In this document: positions 13,003-25,799 of the stretch, in pieces | Layout: each line of letters begins with the position of its first letter | Position numbering within the stretch: position 1 is the first letter of the stretch | Origin: Ricinus communis | Lineage: Eukaryota; Streptophyta; Magnoliopsida; Malpighiales; Euphorbiaceae | Length of the DNA stretch: 64,000 nt | Assembly: GCF_019578655.1 (NCBI RefSeq) | Contig: NC_063260.1 | Location: forward strand, 21,972,888 to 22,036,887 | Reading direction: 5' to 3' | Position numbers and translations under genes: made by a program | The notes under the pieces: generated by a model | Databases searched by the model: none | What the model saw: the letters and a program-made list of their open reading frames with translations, nothing else | What the model was told of the DNA's origin: nothing

Positions 13003-13520
13003 GATCTTCTAGCCCTTATTTTTTCCATCATTTTGCAAGCATTGTACATTTATTTTTTTAATCCTTGATCAAGTATTTATTACACACCATAGGTACTCCA
13101 TTTTATGATATTAGATCTTTTGATTACGTTAATGCATACCATCCTTACATAAGCAACAATCGATCATTCTTATGAGACATAATTCAGAGTTGGAGAAGGA
13201 TCTTTCTGCTATCCAAAAAGAAAAAGAGAAACAACTTCCAAATCTGAAAAATGAAAAAATATTTAGATTTATTTGATCTTCTAGCCTTTATTTTTTCCAT
13301 CATATTTCGCAAATATTTTACATTTATTTTTCTAATCCTTGAATGAACATTTATTACAAACCATAGGTACTCCATTTGATGATATTGATCTTTTGATTAC
13401 GTCAATGCATACCATCCTTACACAAGCAACAATCGATCTTCCTTATAAGACATGATTCAGAGTTGGAGAAGGATCGTTCCGCTATCCAAAAAGGAAACGA
13501 GAAACAGCTTCCAAAGTTCC
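12974..13520. repeat. Tandem duplication, two diverged units of about 272 bp
   Basis: The blocks about 12974-13243 and 13246-13520 align along their whole length with a constant offset of 272-273 bp. For example, TTAGATTTATTTGATCTTCT recurs at 12991 and 13263, and AGTTGGAGAAGGATC recurs at 13188 and 13461. The copies differ by substitutions and small indels, so the duplication is not recent. No coding capacity is apparent. Confidence 0.85.
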
Positions 13521-15453
13521 ATTTGCCAAAAGCATCAACTTCTATTGTAATGTACACCGATCATAATATAACCTAATGTAATATAGATAACTCTACCTCA
13601 TTCTTTATTGCTATTTATAATCAAAATAATAACAATAGTTGAATACTAGACATTAAATAAAACATTTCATTTAGTGAGGAATAACAGACAATTATAGCGA
13701 ACATGCTCTTCCAGCATTTATTTGAGAATAGACATTGAAAATAATATTTTATCACACGAGGAATATCATATAGACAATTACAAGCTACCGTTATGCATGA
13801 TATTCAGTATTTATAAAGGAACAATTACATCCTAATCATCAAAGATTGCCACGTAATTACAGGTTAACCAGATACAGATGTTCTGGTTAAGAAAATGAGT
13901 AGAGGAAACGATAATTGTACACATTGGTTTCAAAGCTTTTGATGCTAAGGAATGTACTGCGCATGAAATGCGGAAGAAAAGCCTCCCAGGGAATTTAACA
14001 GTGAATGAAGATACCCATCTAAAAGGAGAATATTCTTATTGGGACACAACAACGGGGTCACGCCTGCTTTTGAATTATTTCACAACGGAACCCCTTTCGG
14101 CAAGAACTTAAGAATGTGGGTATAAAGGTTGATTCTGACTAGAAACTAAAAGAATTGATCGCTAGTACATAACTTAGGATCTTTTCTGATATCCTTGTAG
14201 CTAAATGGGCGTCTTTCTGAAAATTTGTCTTTTCATCTAGGGTATGGAATTCACCATTAAGAGGAAAGGGAAAAGCTGCCAGCCAAAAGCCACACTTTTC
14301 GAACATAAAACAGCGTGCCATAATACATTATCTGCAAGATACAACTACTTATTTCATACATAGCAGCTTTGGTCAAATGTTTTTGTTTCTGAATGCCTAT
14401 ACGATATATAGATTGGCTGAAAGTGAACATGTCAATTGAGTTGATGCCACCTAGTTCATAAGTTCCATTTCCTTCTAGAACTTCCTACTTGTTGTGCATG
14501 AGTTACGATCCAATACCCTATTAGAATACAAGCAACATATTATGAACTGCACAGACCAAAAAATTATAACAAAAAAACAAAAACAAAATTTTTATCTAAT
14601 GACATGTACCAACCTGCAGGCAGTACATGAAGACATTAAACCCATGATTGTTAGCTGTGTTACATTGAACCACAATATTAAAATTACAAAAGCTGAGAGG
14701 ACTATTATTATCATTTCTATGAATTAACTGAAAGTGAAATAATGTAATGCAACGTTTCCTACAGCAATTTTTATCCTTCCTCTAAATGCTGTGGAATTCC
14801 TCCCAGAGAAATGAGTCTCAAGATCTTCTGTCCAACTTCTTCTCACTGGATCTTTTTTCTTCTGCCTCTCGCCGTTTCTGCTGCCTGCAATTCATGTTTG
14901 ATGTTTTTAAAAATCAGTAATTTCTTTATCGAAGTACAAAATTGGGCACAACAAACAATGTTGTCATCAATTCATCATAACCGTTCCCCTTCATATATAT
15001 CCTAGAAACCAAAGGAAATTTAAAACGACAACATGATTCTGCCCTTTCTTATAGCAACAAAAGTAACAAGGTCTAGTGAAACGATGTTAAATGCAATTTA
15101 GATACTAATAATGGGTTTTGGTTGCTTTTCCTTGTTAAAAATAATGTCCTCTACTTTAGTATCGTCTTGACTTCCTATCCTGCTTGAAACATAAATGCCA
15201 ATTTCTGCAACCTAAGTTAGCAATGCTCAAGAAAACTCAGGCAGGCCCCCAGATAGATAACCTAAAGTTCAAACAGGGGAAAAGAAACATTTAACGCCTC
15301 TTGTAAATCACATTCACGAATAACTTCGGCCACTAAATTCCTCACAATGAAAAAATAGGGAACTTTACATATTCTGCTAAGAAGTACAAAAGCCAAAAGG
15401 GATCAATGTTGGAATGATGTACAATATTTATTACCTAAAGGGCTTAATGAATC
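13521..15453. other. Intergenic spacer downstream of the SAP30BP-like gene
   Basis: Moderately AT-rich single-copy-looking DNA. The part next to 15454 must contain the 3' UTR of the minus-strand SAP30BP-like gene. I found no exon, RNA gene or transposon with confidence. Confidence 0.5.
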
Positions 15454-18400
15454 TTACACAAAAGCTGTGTATCCAGCACCAACATTAGCTGCAGATAATA
15501 TTGCGGACTGGGCTGCCACCGTGGCCAATGAATCCGGCCCACCAGTTGGTAGAGGATTTCTAAGATCACCATCCACCTGCAACAAATTGAATGCCCAGAA
15601 TGTTGATTCATCAATGCCATAGTAAGTTAACAAATGGGCAAATTTCGCTCATGGCGTGTTTCCCACTGATATCCTTGAATTTCAATTTGGGTAACTAAAT
15701 CCCTTTGACCATTTTCTGGCATTGTATTCACCAGGGCACTGTGGATTGACACAAAATGTTTTTATAAAAAAAAAAACGCATCAGATCTGCAAAGGGTAAT
15801 AATGTAAAATACTCAAATCCCAAGAACATCACATTTTTTATCCCTTTTCCCTCTCTTTCTTAGTAACCAAACACTCCCAACTCAAACAGAAAAGATTGAT
15901 CTATTTAAACCAAACCAAAAAAATTCATCAACACCAAATAATAGAACAAAAAGAATAATACCACAAAATACCCAATAATTAAACCAAAAGAAATATTCAT
16001 AAATACTCGATAATAAATAAAAAGGAGAGAAAAGGTGGTTCTTCGTTTGTTTAAATCCTTTATTTTTTGGGATCTTAGTTTGGGTTGTTTGATTAATCAG
16101 TATATTGTGTTGTTTGTTTAGTTGTTTTCTCTTATTTATATATTTGATTGCAAAGAAAATTTGGATTTATATTTCTTTTTTGTGTTTACATTGTTAATGT
16201 TAAGGTCAAATTTGTTTTTTCTTTTGCATTTGTTTAGTAGAAAAGTGTGACAAAGTATGAGAAACTGATAATGCAGAAAGAGAGAAAAAGAAAATGAAGA
16301 GGAAAATGAGGAGTCGAGAAAAAAGTGTGGAAAATTTAAAACATGGTGTCACTTTTTTAAAGTTCTAAGAAATTCAAAAAGTTTGACACCTAAGATGCCG
16401 TGTCCTGGTGACTCCATTGCCGTAAAGCAGTCAAGAGGGAATTTGCCAATACCCAAATTGAAGCTCAAGGATTTTAGGTTGACAAATTGAAATTCAAGGA
16501 CATTAGTGGGAAACACGACAAAGTCCAGGAACAATGAAAGAAATTTACCCATCAATATATATTTGCTCTATGCAGAGACACTAAACCTTATCCCATTTTG
16601 ATTTCTTGTTCTGTCTACCATCCCGAGCAACAGCATCTGATGCAGAATGCAACCCACTAGCAGCAGCAGCAACTGAAATGGAAATATGACCAAATTAAGA
16701 GCATCATTGGAGATAAAGCATCCATACATGCAAAAGAAACTTAAAAAGCAGATGCCACCCACTACATTCAAAGAAGATGGCTTTAGACCTGGAATAGGCA
16801 TGCTAAACTTTGATGGCGGCACAACCTGTCCAGGCTGAGTTCCTCCTGAAATAAATTCAACCTTAGGACTCTTCTTCAGCTCTTGCTCCTTCCTCTCCCT
16901 TTCACGACGCATATCAGCTTCTGCTTTAAGAATGTAAAGAATGACATTGGCAACAAATTGCATTAGAAAAGAATTGAAATAAGAATATAGCATCAAAGAT
17001 GACTCTGAAAAACAATGGCAAATAATTCATTCGACAAGCCAAACCCCTGCTACCCAACTATTTGCTTTACACTAAGGTATTCATGTGATCATATTGACAG
17101 ACATAAGAAAAGGGTACTGAATTTGGGTATGATGCTCAAAAATCCAAAGATAAGGGGGAGAAGTCCAGGGAAAGAAAAAAGAAAAGAAGATACATGTACC
17201 CAGGTTGGGTAAGTGGCATATGTACCCACATCCAGTCGACATAGGAACAAAACAAAATCAGGCCCTTTTCAGAGAACCTGACGTCAAGACCCAGATTAGA
17301 TAGCCTATTGAGCAAATTGCAAAAGACTACTCCATATTACCAAGATCAAACTTAGATAAAGCTCATATGAGATTGAACTATGAGCAATTCAAAGAAATGC
17401 ATACAGTTACAAAAAATAATTATATATATTGTAAGGAAAACTGTTAACGACCTATTTCATCGAAGAAGTCGCTTTTGTCATATCCATGAGGGTCAAATAC
17501 ATCTTTACTGAAGCAAGAGCCAATCTGATCAATTTCTTGGTACCTCACTGCATGCAGTAAGAAGTCAGGGTTCCGATAATCCTTCCTATTGCGAACTTCT
17601 GCATTAAAACTTCTCCCATCTTTCTTCAAAGAAATAAATTTATCTATTTTTCTCTGTGAGTGACATAAAACAAAGAGGGTAAGCACATAAGAGGATGTAA
17701 AATGTACTATCAGAATAAAGTTATAGAGTATACACAATTAATCCTAGTAAGCTGCACAGGGCAGCAAACTTATAGTTTAGTTAAATTTTGTGTTCCAGAG
17801 TTAATATCAATCTTTTACTTAAAGAAAATTCAGAATTCAATAAATAAAGCCAAGTTCAGCCAAGACATTTTCTGAGTCCATTCATACAAAGTCATATTTA
17901 CTCTTAGAAGAACAAAAAGAAACACTGAGGAGGATACTAATAAACAGTGAAGAAACATATTCTTAAGACACTCTAATTGATCAAACTCCAAGAAGAACTT
18001 ACTCGTAATTCCTCCGGGCACTTCTCTTTTGGTGGCGGAGGAAGAAATTTACCCAATGGATCAACATTTTCTGCAGGAACATTATTAGTACCTTCATTCT
18101 CTGCAGCTTCTAATTGATTAACAGTATCATTCATTTCATCATGTTGTGATGTTTCTACATGTTCTGATGATTGAGGAGTTGCATGAACACTAGGGGTTAA
18201 GATCTGAACAGTTCCTGGAGGTGTTTTTTCTTCGCCTGCTAAATAAAAATTAAAAGAAGTTACAGTATTATCACAAACGTGTAAGAAACAATAAATGCTG
18301 AGCCCTAAATGTTGTCACCTGAATTTATAATCTACCAAGAAATTATTACTAGCAAAACTGCATGATAATGGTGATCAAATGAAGATTGTTATGAGGATAT

Positions 18401-19412
18401 TCTATGAATTGACCGAGATATCCTGTCTCAAGCATCCAAACCTCCGTGATTAACATCAGTTATTGACTCCCACACTGTCAAAATTTAAAAGCTCTCTCAT
18501 TTCCTACTACACCTTTCAACACACATTTCTGCATAGGTAGCATTCCCCTGGGCATCCAATGTAAATAAACCCTTATCTTTTGATTCCCTTTCCCATATAG
18601 TAATAACCATTGCAGATATAAACATGTCCAAACACAGAAAAGAAAGGAAAATGCATGAGATGATCTATAGTTTCTCTACATTGTTATACATGCATACTAT
18701 TACCCAAAGAAAAAAGAAAAAGAAAAACTCACACTCAGATTTTTCATACACGGGTTTTTGAAAATATCAATCAACCCGCAAAAGGATAACCTAAGTAAAA
18801 CATTTTTATTGGTTCTAGATTCAGCAAGCAACCATGACTACTCAAAATTCCTTTTCATACATTATTACAATAGGAATATGTAAAATAACAGAAGCAGTAC
18901 AAGTGATGCGTACCACTAGCAGTTTGAAGCTCCTCATCAAATTCACCGTCCTGCAATCACCGAAAAGAAAAATCAGCTAATATAGAAATACCAATACAAT
19001 AAAAAATGAAAAGGAAAAAATATACTGAGCGATGGCAAGCAAAGGATATTCATACATCAGGTTCAGGAGACATTGCAACTTCATCGTGAGCATAGTCGAC
19101 AATGGTAAGCCTTCCTCTCCCGCTTCTCCTTTTCTGCTGTTGCTGCAACTGCGGTGACGAGGATGAGAACGGAACCTGCGGCGTTAAAGAACGCAATAGG
19201 CCGTCTTTTGGAGTCAAATTCTGATTGAGAACAGCTTCATTACTAGGTAAGTCATCAGTAACCATAGCATCAGGTCCCGTTTCATTTGGTTCCCTATACT
19301 CGTTATCATCATCTTCTTGTTGTTGTTGTTCATGATCGAGATCTTCATCATCTTCGTCGGCATACATGGAGAGTAAAGCGATTCCTTCTGCAGGCTTTTT
19401 TCTCGACGCCAT
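15454..19412 (-). CDS. SAP30-binding-protein / HCNGP-like transcriptional regulator
   Basis: Seven exons on the minus strand in constant phase: 19412-19056, 18950-18914, 18238-18003, 17653-17452, 16923-16759, 16672-16587 and 15576-15454, giving 401 aa. The N-terminal third is acidic and Q-rich and starts MASRKKPAEGIALLSMYADE. The HCNGP domain occupies about residues 195-290, with PPPPKEKCPEEL, the block RKIDKFISLKKDGRSFN, and FDPHGYDKSDFF. A charged helix rich in R/E/K follows (from ADMRRERERKEQE), then the conserved tail SASDAVARDGRQNKKSKWD and a last exon ending AGYTAFV. The animal homologue binds SAP30 and links to Sin3-HDAC corepression and splicing; the plant role is inferred to be nuclear. 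The donor at 17451 (GTCGTT) is less canonical and the fifth exon border is phase-based. Confidence 0.9.
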
Positions 19413-19414
19413 AG

Positions 19415-19430
19415 TTTAGGGTTAGGGTTT
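19415..19430 (-). promoter_or_regulatory. Telo-box / short interstitial telomere-like motif in 5' UTR
   Basis: On the minus strand the leader reads AAACCCTAACCCTAAA and ends two bases before the ATG of the SAP30BP-like gene. Plant telo-boxes (AAACCCTAA) occur in 5' regions of genes active in dividing cells, for instance translation genes. The function here is inferred from the motif only. Confidence 0.7.
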
Positions 19431-19700
19431 CTGATTCCAAACACCAAATTCAATCTTCGGAATAATTGCTTGCGGAAGTGAGTTTGAGATTATGATAGTA
19501 GTTCTTTTCAATATATTAACTGATTGATTTTCAGTGTACTCGAACGCTATGGAAATTTGTTTTATTTTACGAATGAAAACTAGGAACAATTGGAAGCTGG
19601 AATGGGGCAGGATAATGAATCTGAAAAAAGATTAGGCGGGCTTTGGGATTTTCATTCTATTTCTTTTTTCCGATAATCCCTTACAATTTTGGACAAACTG

Positions 19701-20040
19701 CAATTAAATCCATAAATTTTAAAATAGCTCAATTCCATCTTTAAAATTTGAAAAGTGAATAACTATATTCTTAGAATTAATTAATTTTTAACTAATAATA
19801 ATGAATTGATTTTCTTATCAAAGTGAAGAAGCAGTTATCAACTTGTGATTTTTACATACTAAAAAATAGAATTTATAGTATTTCACATACAAAATAATAA
19901 GTAAACAAAGAGTTATAGACAATCTATTTTAGCATTTAAAACTAATAGGGTATAGAAAGAAGAGTTTGAATGATGAGTTTGCTCAATTTTTAAATTTTAA
20001 GAGTGTAATTTAGTTACTTTAAAGACTAGGGATTTAATTG
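19701..20040. mobile_element. MITE-like element with imperfect terminal inverted repeats
   Basis: The left end CAATTAAATCC and the right end GGATTTAATTG are exact inverted repeats. Similarity continues inward for about 60 bp; both arms share a CTTAAAATTT/CTTTAAAATTT block. The element is about 340 bp, AT-rich and non-coding. I could not settle the target-site duplication or the superfamily. Confidence 0.6.
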
Positions 20041-21440
20041 TTTTTTTGGACGGAAAGTGCAGGACCATTATCCTTTCTTTTGATATTAGTTTGGGCTGCT
20101 TCAACCAGGCCTAGACATTAATTATGGGCTCAACTCATCAAGAGATACTCCTAAGAAAATTTTGGTTGCTATTTTCTTAACGATTTTTGTATTATGTTGA
20201 TCTTTCCAATTTTAAGTTCTACTGAAATTAGTTAAGCAAATGTAGTCAGTATAAATAAAGCTGAGACCAAACACGACATTAAACAAAGAACCATTCTCTT
20301 ACGCTTTAGTTTGTTTTAAGTTTCAATTATAATATCATTAATTCTAATACGGCGGATGCTTTGTCCAAAACGTAGATATGTCGGCATGCTAATAGAGGAT
20401 TTCTCAAAGTTTTCAGTACTGCCGTGGAGTCTGCATACTTTAATTTTGCTGAGTTCCGATCGCATAGTGCTCCCTTCTTGAATTTACAACTTGGCTTGAG
20501 GTATTTTTCCTTCCTTTCAAGCTGCAAAGAGAACATTTTCCTTCTGAATTTGAAGGCCGTCTAGTTTGGTTGATTGTTTGCTTCCAACGCCTGCATGAGG
20601 TAGCTTCATGGGAATTTCTAATCTTGAACGGTGGTTGCTAGCTTACTTTCTGGAAATGATTTCAAACCGGAGGATATTAGAGCGACTTGCGGATGCTCTT
20701 TTATTTTACTAAATTTTTTGCATCAAGTTGTTGTACATTAAAATTAGGGTAATTATGTTTGCTTTGTCTGGAGAACTACTTCAATACTTAGATTAGTAAT
20801 GTATTTAGAGCGAAAGAAAAGTGTTTAAGGAATTATAATTGCATACCTCTTCCGGAAGTGTCCTCCAAATATTTATAATGCTTGCCTTGGAGTACAAATC
20901 TAACAACTGGTACATCCATAAATTGGAGTAGTAGGACAACTGATTCCTATTTTTTAGGAATCTGGGGCATGTTGTTTGAATAAATACACTGACCACTGTC
21001 ATAAATAAGTCATGGTATGTCTAGGCGATCTCTTATAAAAAAAAAGGCGAGCTATTATCAATGGAGCTCCTAACTCGCTTGAGGCGATCCTTTTAGACGA
21101 TCACGCATCACTTAGTTTACTAATTTCTATTTATGGCATTTAATAAGTTGATCTTTGATCCTTGTTAAGAAAAGCCAAAAAAAAGGGGGTTCTAAAATTG
21201 CAGTCCAGAAACAGGGCATCACAAGGCTTGTGACTTGGGAGAGGGCCACAATCAATGATACAGACTTTGAACTACCCAATTTCTTTTGGATGCTCGCTAT
21301 CAATGGATAACCCTTTCTATGGGGACAGATAACTAAACATTTTCCAGCAGGTCCAAAAATTTATAAGCAAATTCCTATTTTCTAACATACACTGGATCCT
21401 GGATACCTGCAAGTCATCGTCTCTGATTCAAAATTACTAA

Positions 21441-21492
<52 letters not shown>

Positions 21493-22982
21493 CAGACATA
21501 GACTTAGCAGTAATTTATATATATATATATATATATATTATATCAGACATAGACTTAGCAGTAATTTTTTATAAACATTTTTAAATTTATTAGCCCAATA
21601 GAGCAATCCAGCATCAGAAAACCAAAATAAATTAAAAAGAAAGAAAGCGAGTAGCTACTTTTGGCAACAGTAAAACATGGCAAAATCTTTTGACTCAAGA
21701 TGACGGATTTAGCTTAGGAAAATGGAAAACAAACAATTTCATTAGTGATGCCATACACAGGTATTTCTAACATAGACTGGAACCAACTAAATTCTTTTTC
21801 CTTTTTTAAAGAAAGACATAGACTAGAAAGTTTATGGTCACTGCTAATACTATCAAATTGAGAAGACTGACCAGATTAGTTGATTACTAGCCACTCATTT
21901 ACATGGGTACAAGAAGCTTGACTGTATTTTAGTTTGTGTAATTAAGTTTGGCTGTAAATGACTCCAATTCCATAATTGAGCATGACAACGTTAAGGAAAA
22001 AAAAACTTCTCCAACTGTAGACATAAATGATAACAGACATGGACAGTGACATTTTTGCTAGGGCTCATGAGACCTTCAAAAGCTTAAAAAGTCTTCAGGT
22101 TCTTGATAGAAGCTCTGTTTGCCTTTTTCCTTCCTCTCCTTCTTTTTAAAATTATGTTAGCCCTATGCTTATCTTCTTTCTGATAGGTTTCGTAGATGAT
22201 CAACCGGTAATTAGTATTTGTTATGGACCAACACAAACTTGTTAGTAAACTGGCAGCTTGAGCAAGTTGTAAAATGTGCAAGCGCCACTTACCATAAGGA
22301 ATCCAAGAAACCCACACAAAAGTATACATACGGCAGAATGGCGTGATATGCTTTCCAATGAGCCATCCAAGCACGTAAAAGAGAAATTGACATGCATGAG
22401 GCATTCATTTCTTTTTCTTTTGATAAATAAAATAAGAAAATCCACATCAAAAGACAAGAAAAAGAAAAGAAATACTAAAAACAATCAAAGGAATAAAGCA
22501 AACTCCCAAAGAAAAAAAAAATACTGATAAAAAAGGGTAAATAAAGCTTAGAGATGATGAGGATGACGATGGGCGATTATGATTGTAAATCCTCATAGAA
22601 GAGACAAACGATAAGTGGGATTCTCTGATCTATCTGTAGAGCTATATTACAACATCTTTCCACCCCATCACCTTGCTTTACCCCCACAACCTTTTGTCTG
22701 CCTTTTTTCTCTTTTCACTTTTTTTCTTAAGATTTCTTTTTAAAATTCTTACATATCAATTTAATATATATTACCATTACTTAATAAAAAATAATATTAT
22801 TTAAAATTTTAAAAAATATTGTGATAGAATCGTATGCTTGACAAAAACTCTTTTTCTTTTTCTTAAAGAGAATTTAGTCCTTTTTTCTTTTTCTTTAAAA
22901 TTTTGTCTGTACATAATAGCCAAAATGAACTAAAAATATTAGCCAGAAAGAAAATAGAAGAGAAGAGACAACGAGACAAGAC
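20041..22982. other. Intergenic AT-rich spacer with weak repeat relics
   Basis: No gene was recognised. Around 20340-20380 a short stretch could be read as a tail of a retroelement RNase H (NTADALSK then a stop), too short to name. A minus-strand frame near 22290-22404 encodes a hydrophobic stretch ending at a GTAAGT donor; it may be chance. TA repeats lie at 21443-21567. The right end adjoins the 3' UTR of the receptor-kinase gene. Confidence 0.45.
21443..21567. repeat. (TA)n microsatellite with a duplicated 30-bp flank
   Basis: A TA run (about 21443-21487) is followed by a 30-bp segment (21487-21516), another TA run, and the same 30-bp segment again (21538-21567). The repeat unit is 51 bp, consistent with slippage or unequal exchange within the TA tract. 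Confidence 0.9.
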
Positions 22983-23068
22983 ATGGTCTCTTCTAACATA
23001 AAAATTACAATTGACCAATACCACGCGCTCAATCATGCGTGTAGGAGACTCGACTATTTGGAGTTAAC

Positions 23069-25799
23069 TCAATTCAGCTCAGGATGGATGTCCTTGAGCA
23101 AACCCAAAACCTGCTGCATGGTTGGTCTTTTACTAGGCAACTCCGCCGTACAAAGATATCCAATTCGGAGACACTCGACCATCTCATTCATTGAGTCACC
23201 AGCTACTCGTAATCTCGAGTCCAGGGCGTCTCCACCATGCCCTTCTCTCACTAACCTTCTAACCCACTCTACACTCTCTTCACTTCCTTCTTTACCGGTC
23301 AATATCTCAATCAACACACACCCGAAACAGTACACATCAAACTCAACTCCACACTCGTGTCCAATATTTTTACTTTTTGGGCCAATATTTCGGAGCCCAA
23401 AATCAGCAACTCGGGGTTCTAAGGTATCGGAGAGGAGGATGTTGGAGGAAACCAGGTGGCCGTGGGTAGAGCCTGCGTGGTGAAGGTAGGCAACTCCACG
23501 CGCCACACCGACAGCGATATAGTGGCGCGTGAGCCAGTTTGTTTTTTCTTCAGGCGAGGAGACGTGGGACCCAGATATATTTTGATGTTCCCAGGTGTCG
23601 GTGCTCCAGTCTTCCACGTTGGGTTTGAGTGTGGGAAGCTCATGGAGCCAACGGCGGAGATCACCGTTGGCCATGAATTCGTATAATATCAGCTTCTCTT
23701 TACCTGTGTTGTGTATAAGCTAACAAGTCAAAATTACAGACATAAAAAAGAGGACCCAAAAAAAAATTAAAATTAAATAGGGATATCACTCGACTGTTGC
23801 ATTTATGTTATTTCATTTTCACACTAAATTTCATGTAATTTGATGGGACCAATTTATGTTGTTGTGATTCTGGGTGTTGCTTTTCTCTATGTAAATCTAA
23901 TATGGGACCAATTCATACTGTTTTATCCCCTTTTCTTTTATGTGCTTTTTAGTGATGTAAATTTTTTTCGTTGCATCAACCCGATATTTATCTCTAATCA
24001 AGTTTTGACATTTCTGGACATCATCATGGATGTGCGAACCTAATAAAGAATAGAAATGCAGTATATTTTGACAAAAACAGAGCAGAGGGCAGAGGGCAGA
24101 GAACAGAGTAGAGATACGGAGTAAAACAAGTTCCAAAACTCCAAATGCAGACACTGAAAGCGGCTTAAGCTTCAGCTTCCAAAGAACCACCAAAATCTAA
24201 GAAGTGTAATCATGGCTGCCTAGTGTTGGATTTACGTGACAAGTCTGCTCATCAGACTATAAAAATCTAACCGAGTACGACACCGCAGCTTTGAATTCAA
24301 TTAAGACCCGTGACTCCATTTAATGCGTTAGGTCAATGCATTTAAAACAAAAACTTTCACTTACCTGCAATACAGTAACCACACAGCGGCAATAGATTAG
24401 GATGTTTTAGCCTTGAAAGACCTTCAAAAATAGTTACTGCTTCTTCATCATTAATCTCTCTTGCATTTTCTAACACTTTGATTGCCACGTGGAGGTCTCC
24501 TGATAGGACAGCTCTGTAAAGGGGTCCACACCTGCCTTCTGATAGGAGTGAGTCTTTGCCAAAGTGTGATGTGGCTGCTATTAAGTCCTTGAAAGTCATG
24601 TTCATCAACGGTTTAGATGACATGATTACTGGTGCTGATGTTGGTTCTTTTATGTCTGCTACCCATGATGTGCCTGATTCAGTTTCGAAACTGAACGGTC
24701 CTGATTTATCCATTTTGAACGGGAATTGGATTGGTGTCGAGATTGCCCATTTGTTTCTTGCAGCAACCTTTCTTCTTCTGTGCATGCAAAAGAAACAAAT
24801 AGCAATGGACACAAGGAAAAATGATGACATTGATGAGACACAGATTATTAAAGTTTCGGTTTTTGATTTGGTTTTCTTAATGGGGTTCTTGGGGGATGAT
24901 GGATGAAGTTCATTCTGCTTTGGGATGTTCTTTTTGTGAGTTGGGATTTGTTTTGGATGTGGCTTCATGGTATTATTACTTGGGCTTTCTGATGGGGTTT
25001 TTAAGCTAGTGAAATTGAAACTACCACCATGAAGAAAAGCAGATCTTCCAAATTTGTTGAACTTGTCAGAGTGGACAATTCCAGTGAAGTTGTTTAATGA
25101 AACATTTAGGAACGCGAGACCATCTAATGGAGGGAAATCAGAAGGGAAAGTTCCGTTCATGGTGTTGTTTGAGACATCTAAATATTTCAACAAATGCAAA
25201 CCCGAAATAGCTTTTACACTGCCCAAAATTTTGCAGCTTGAAATGTTGAGAAACTCTAACTTTGTTAGGTTAGAAAAATCAAAAGATAAAGAGCCAAGAA
25301 TATTGCTTGAGAGATCAAGAGATTGCAGATTTGCAAAACCAGAGAGTTTACCCAAGTTCGTAAACCTGTTTGTGGAGAGATTGAGCAGTTTAATGGAGGA
25401 AAAAGAACCATTTCCTTGGTTGGGTTCAAACCCGATGCTCCCTCCGAGCATATTTTTGGCTAGATTAACTTCTTTCAGACTTTTTGTAGACCAAAACCAA
25501 CCTGGAACCTGACCTTGAATTGAATTGCTGGAGAGATCAATAACATGCAACTTTGACATATTCTTGAAGTACCTCCATGAAATGATGCCACTCAAGTTTC
25601 TTGAAGGAAGCCTTATTTCTTTAATAGGAGGATGGGAACAGTTGAAATCTGAAAGATGGAACCAAGAAAGATTGAACCCAGAGACAGACTTGAAAGCTTT
25701 AGATAGCAGCTTTCGGTCTGTACTATTGCAGGTAGATTCTGATTCAGCCACAAGCACAAGCAGCGAAAAGACAAGCAAGAATCTGCAAAACATTTCCAT
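23069..25799 (-). CDS. LRR receptor-like kinase, CaMRLK/MEE62-like, with degenerate catalytic loop
   Basis: Two exons on the minus strand, 25799-24365 and 23703-23069, join in phase 1 to give 689 aa. Residues 1-20 form a signal peptide. Cysteine-flanked N-terminal sequence and about seven leucine-rich repeats occupy roughly 45-245, with many N-glycosylation sites. A proline/lysine-rich stalk precedes a transmembrane helix at about 316-338 and a basic stop-transfer (HRRRK). The kinase-like domain spans about 410-685, with AIK lysine at 441 and DFG at 579-581. The glycine loop reads GRCGPLYRA and the HRDLK motif is replaced by HGHLV (559-563), so the catalytic aspartate is missing and a pseudokinase is likely. 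The layout matches Arabidopsis At5g45800 (CaMRLK/MEE62) from memory. The frame stays open upstream of 25799 with an ATG at 25898, but the chosen start puts the signal peptide first. Confidence 0.92.

Noticed and set aside
20340..20720. Possible retroelement RNase H tail (NTADALSK) and LINE-like 3' end
   Set aside because: Only eight residues match a generic pattern and the frame stops immediately; too weak to annotate.
22084..22484. Minus-strand open frames with hydrophobic stretches and a GTAAGT donor at about 22292
   Set aside because: No recognisable family, low-complexity basic tail, and no partner exon found; could be chance or a decayed exon.
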